Origin: G963422445 sp963422445
GTDB taxonomy: Bacteria; Pseudomonadota; Alphaproteobacteria; Thalassobaculales; Thalassobaculaceae
Length of the DNA: 64,000 nucleotides
Direction of reading: 5' to 3'
Assembly (NCBI GenBank): GCA_963422445.2
Contig: CAXXOV010000001.1
Span: 310,001 to 374,000 of the forward strand
The notes beneath the pieces are model-generated. The model saw nothing but the letters and a program-made list of their open reading frames with translations, was not told the origin of the DNA and did no database searches. The translations under genes and the position numbers were made by a program. Below are positions 61,499 through 64,000 of this stretch, in pieces. Numbering within the stretch: position 1 is the first letter of the stretch; every line of letters begins with the position of its first letter.

Positions 61499-64000
61499 TG
61501 CTGGCCCGTCTCGCGGACCTGTTCGAGGGCCCGGCCGGACTCGAGCCGTGGTCGCCGCCGGAGGCCCCGGCGGCGATGGTCGACCTCCTGCCCTGGCGCG
61601 CCTTCGACGAGCGGAGCGAGCTCTACGTCAACGCGGGCTCGACGGGGTTCGTCATCGAGGTCCCGCCGTTCGCCGGGATCGACGAGGAGACGCTGGGGGC
61701 GCTCGCGGGGACGCTGGCCGACGCAGCGCCAGAGCGTTGCACGGTGCAGGTGATCCACTGGGCGAGTCCGCGCTTCGGGTCGGCGCTGGATGCCTGGGCC
61801 GGGCCGCGCCGCGATGCCGGTCCGGTGCAGGCGGCGATGGGAGAGCGCCGGGGACGGCTCCTGTCCCACGGCGGCTGGCGGCCGCTGCACGCGGGCGGCC
61901 CGCCCTTCACGCTGTCGGACTATCGGGTGTTCGTCTGCGGGTCCCTTGCCGGGGCGCCGGGCCCGGGCCCGGAGACCGCGCTCGGCGGCTTCCGCCGGGC
62001 GCTCGAGGGCACGCTCGCCTCGGCCGGCGCCGCGGCCAGGCGGCTCGACCCGGACGCGCTGCTGTCGCTCGCCGCCGAGCTGACCGCTCCGGACCTGGCC
62101 GGGGCGCACGACGGCGGTCTCGGTCGCCCGCAACGGCGCTGGTCGCCGCGCGACCCGATTCATCTGCAATGCGCCGCGCCCGGGCGCGCGCTCACCGTGG
62201 CCCCGACCGGGCTCGTGTTTCATGACCCTGACGGGACGGATGTCGCGGTGCGGGTGCTGAGCGCGGTCGCCTTCCCCGAGGTGTGGCCGGGCTGGCGCGG
62301 CAACGCGCTCATCGGCGACTTCCACCGCGCGTTCCTCCAGCCGGGCTGCCCGGTGCTGACCTGCCTCACCGTCATGACCGGCGACGAGGCCGACGGGGAG
62401 AAGGCGTTCCTCAAGAGTGCGCGGGCGATGCAGCAGGCCGGGACCGGCATCGCGCGCTACCTGCCGGGCCTGCCGGAGAAGGCGCGCGACTGGCAGGCGG
62501 TGACCGAGCGGCTCAAGGACGGCGAGCGGCTGGTGCGCGCCTGCTACACGGCGGCGGTCTACGCGCCGTGTGAGGCCATCGACGAGGCCGAGCAGGCGGT
62601 GCGCGCGATCTATCACGGCCAGGGCTGGCGGCTCGCGGCCGAGCGCTACGTGCAGCTCCCCTCCTGGCTCGCCTCGCTCCCGATGGTTCCGGCGGGCGGG
62701 ATCGACGCCGACCTCGAGCGCATGGGTCGGATGAAGACCCTGCTCACCGCCTCGGCGGTCAATCTCGCGCCGGTGCACGGCGAGTGGCGCGGCCAGCCGG
62801 CCGGCTGGTCGCCGTTCGCCAACGCCGCCGGCAACTACAACGTGGCGGTGACCGGCAAGTCCGGCTCGGGCAAGTCGGTGCTGATGCAGGAGCTCGTCTC
62901 CGGCATCGTCGGCGCGGGCGGCGAGGCCGTGGTCATCGACGACGGGCGCTCGTTTCAGCACACCGCCGAGGCGCTCGGCGGCGCCTTCATCGCCTTCGGC
63001 AGCGATCCGGCCTGCCTCAACCCCTTCGCGATGATCGACGCGGCGGCGGCGGCGCGCGACGGCGACTACCGCGAGGAGTGCTTTGCGATGCTGGCGAGCG
63101 TCATCGGACGCATGTGCCGGCGAAGGGGGTCCATCGACGACATCGAGGCGGCGCTCGTCAACGAGGCCATCGCCGCGGCCTGGGACGAGGCCGGCAACGC
63201 GGCCGATCTCGGCACCGTCAGGAACCACCTCGACACGCGCGACGACCGCCGGGCGAAGGACATGGCCACCGCGCTCGGCCCCTGGTGCCCGCGCGGGGCG
63301 ATGGGGCGGCTGTTCGCGGGCGGCGCGGTTCCGGACCTGAAATCGGCGATCACCGTGTTCGAGCTTGCCGAGCTGAAAGGACGGGGCGACCTGCAGGCGG
63401 TGGTGCTGATGCTGGTGGTCTTTCTCAGCACCCAGCGGATGTATCACGGCGAGCGCACGCGGGCGAAGGCGATCGTCATCGACGAGGCTTGGGACCTGCT
63501 CTCGGGCGAGGACAGCCGGGCGTTCCTGGAGGGCGCGGCACGCCGGGCGAGGAAGTACCGGGGGGCGCTCGTGACCGGCACGCAGTCGGTCAACGACTAC
63601 TACGCGAACCCCGCCGCGAGGGCCGCCTGGGAGAACTCCGACTGGGTGATCTTCCTCGCCCAGAAGGACGAGTCGGTGGAGCTGCTCAAGTCGGAGAAGC
63701 GCATCCACTGCGACCCCGGCATGGAGCAGGCCTTGAAGAGCCTGACCACCGCCGACGGGCGCTGGGCGGAGCTGGTGCTGCACGGCCCGGACGGCTGGCG
63801 CGTGGCGCGCCTCGTGCTCGACCCCTGGTCGGTGGCGCTCTTCTCCTCGCGCGGTCCGACGTTCGCGCAGGTCGAGAAGCTCAAGGCCGAGGGGCTCGCC
63901 ACGGTCGAGGCGATCGACCGCATCGCGGGCGCGGACCGACCCACGGTTCCGGAAGCGCCGGAACGGCAGGAACCGGAAACCGGCCGCGAATCCGGAGACG
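61498..64000 (+). CDS. traC: Type IV secretion ATPase TraC (runs off the window)
   Basis: The frame from ATG 61498 (overlapping the traV stop as TGATG) is open to the end of the window, at least 834 codons. It has the VirB4/TraC N-terminal region (LPWRAFDERSELYVNAGSTG), Walker A VAVTGKSGSGKSVLMQ at about 450-465, Walker B AKAIVIDEAWDLLSG at about 656-670, and KYRGALVTGTQSVNDYY. TraC energises pilus assembly. The opposite strand is also open over most of this gene, an artefact of high GC. The C-terminus is missing only because the window ends. Confidence 0.95.
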   Translation, partial: MLARLADLFEGPAGLEPWSPPEAPAAMVDLLPWRAFDERSELYVNAGSTGFVIEVPPFAGIDEETLGALAGTLADAAPERCTVQVIHWASPRFGSALDAWAGPRRDAGPVQAAMGERRGRLLSHGGWRPLHAGGPPFTLSDYRVFVCGSLAGAPGPGPETALGGFRRALEGTLASAGAAARRLDPDALLSLAAELTAPDLAGAHDGGLGRPQRRWSPRDPIHLQCAAPGRALTVAPTGLVFHDPDGTDVAVRVLSAVAFPEVWPGWRGNALIGDFHRAFLQPGCPVLTCLTVMTGDEADGEKAFLKSARAMQQAGTGIARYLPGLPEKARDWQAVTERLKDGERLVRACYTAAVYAPCEAIDEAEQAVRAIYHGQGWRLAAERYVQLPSWLASLPMVPAGGIDADLERMGRMKTLLTASAVNLAPVHGEWRGQPAGWSPFANAAGNYNVAVTGKSGSGKSVLMQELVSGIVGAGGEAVVIDDGRSFQHTAEALGGAFIAFGSDPACLNPFAMIDAAAAARDGDYREECFAMLASVIGRMCRRRGSIDDIEAALVNEAIAAAWDEAGNAADLGTVRNHLDTRDDRRAKDMATALGPWCPRGAMGRLFAGGAVPDLKSAITVFELAELKGRGDLQAVVLMLVVFLSTQRMYHGERTRAKAIVIDEAWDLLSGEDSRAFLEGAARRARKYRGALVTGTQSVNDYYANPAARAAWENSDWVIFLAQKDESVELLKSEKRIHCDPGMEQALKSLTTADGRWAELVLHGPDGWRVARLVLDPWSVALFSSRGPTFAQVEKLKAEGLATVEAIDRIAGADRPTVPEAPERQEPETGRESGD

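Noticed and set aside
60373..63783. 1136-codon minus-strand open frame
   Set aside because: It is the antisense of traB, traV and traC in very GC-rich DNA; the Arg/Gly/Ala-rich product matches nothing and the plus-strand genes have full motifs.
1..64000. CRISPR arrays, tRNA or rRNA genes
   Set aside because: No regularly spaced repeats and no tRNA- or rRNA-like sequence was seen on either strand; a dedicated RNA search was not possible.

Overview
The window looks like a GC-rich proteobacterial chromosome, most likely an alphaproteobacterium. That placement is inferred from the mix of aromatic-acid, acyl-CoA and cobalamin genes and from the IS427/IS630-type insertion sequences; no rRNA or tRNA gene is present to fix taxonomy. 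The first two thirds is ordinary metabolic chromosome cut up by insertion sequences (IS) and carrying many broken genes. The last third is more GC-rich and ends in the start of an F-type conjugative transfer (tra) operon, so a plasmid or integrative conjugative element is present. The density of ISs and frameshifted, stop-interrupted or IS-split genes suggests relaxed selection or recent IS expansion.

Layout. 228-6065 (minus strand): compact chaperone operon in the order TPR protein, small ORF, divergent J-domain protein, GrpE-like factor, Hsp70, zinc-ribbon protein. 7197-9056: feruloyl-CoA synthetase-like enzyme. 9418-11931 (minus): dienelactone hydrolase-like protein and two cobalamin genes (cbiB/cobD, cobU). 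12265-16678: IS5/IS427 element, IS630 copy 1, an antitoxin stub and a decayed large transposase. 16848-21618: 2-hydroxyacid dehydrogenase, acyl-CoA dehydrogenase, ThDP enzyme and frameshifted KDPG-type aldolase. 21699-22112: DUF350 membrane protein. 22380-26576: a decayed IS630 with an IS1182/IS5-like element nested in it, then an intact IS630. 27069-30676: FMN reductase, then a decayed membrane adenylate cyclase split by IS630 copy 2. 30891-31700: HEAT-repeat protein.

31835-38158 (minus) is a seven-gene metabolic cluster: M20 amidohydrolase, glyoxalase, EEP-fold hydrolase, SABATH-type carboxyl methyltransferase, PhyH dioxygenase, VOC protein and SDR. It is divergent from hydantoinase/oxoprolinase hyuB-hyuA (38461-42346). 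A carboxyl methyltransferase, an Fe(II)/2-oxoglutarate hydroxylase, an SDR and amide/lactam hydrolases together suggest an uncharacterised small-molecule pathway.

43957-46581 is a less GC-rich cassette of three overlapping genes: an HTH-ASCH regulator, a PIN-GNAT-PUA-like protein interrupted by one amber codon, and a short P-loop protein. It sits among IS remnants and an orphan HicB antitoxin. This is the best candidate here for an undescribed toxin-antitoxin-like or defence-like system.

46815-55659: IS1595 (with 8-bp target duplication), IS1380 remnant, DUF4338-ISAs1 transposase with a classic slippery heptamer at its frame break, two inverted copies of another IS630, an IS3 remnant, and two tandem paralogous envelope proteins, one of them split exactly at a TA by IS630. 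56136-64000: LexA/CI-like repressor, palindromic operator, HTH protein and traA-L-E-K-B-V-C with overlapping starts and stops; traC runs off the window.
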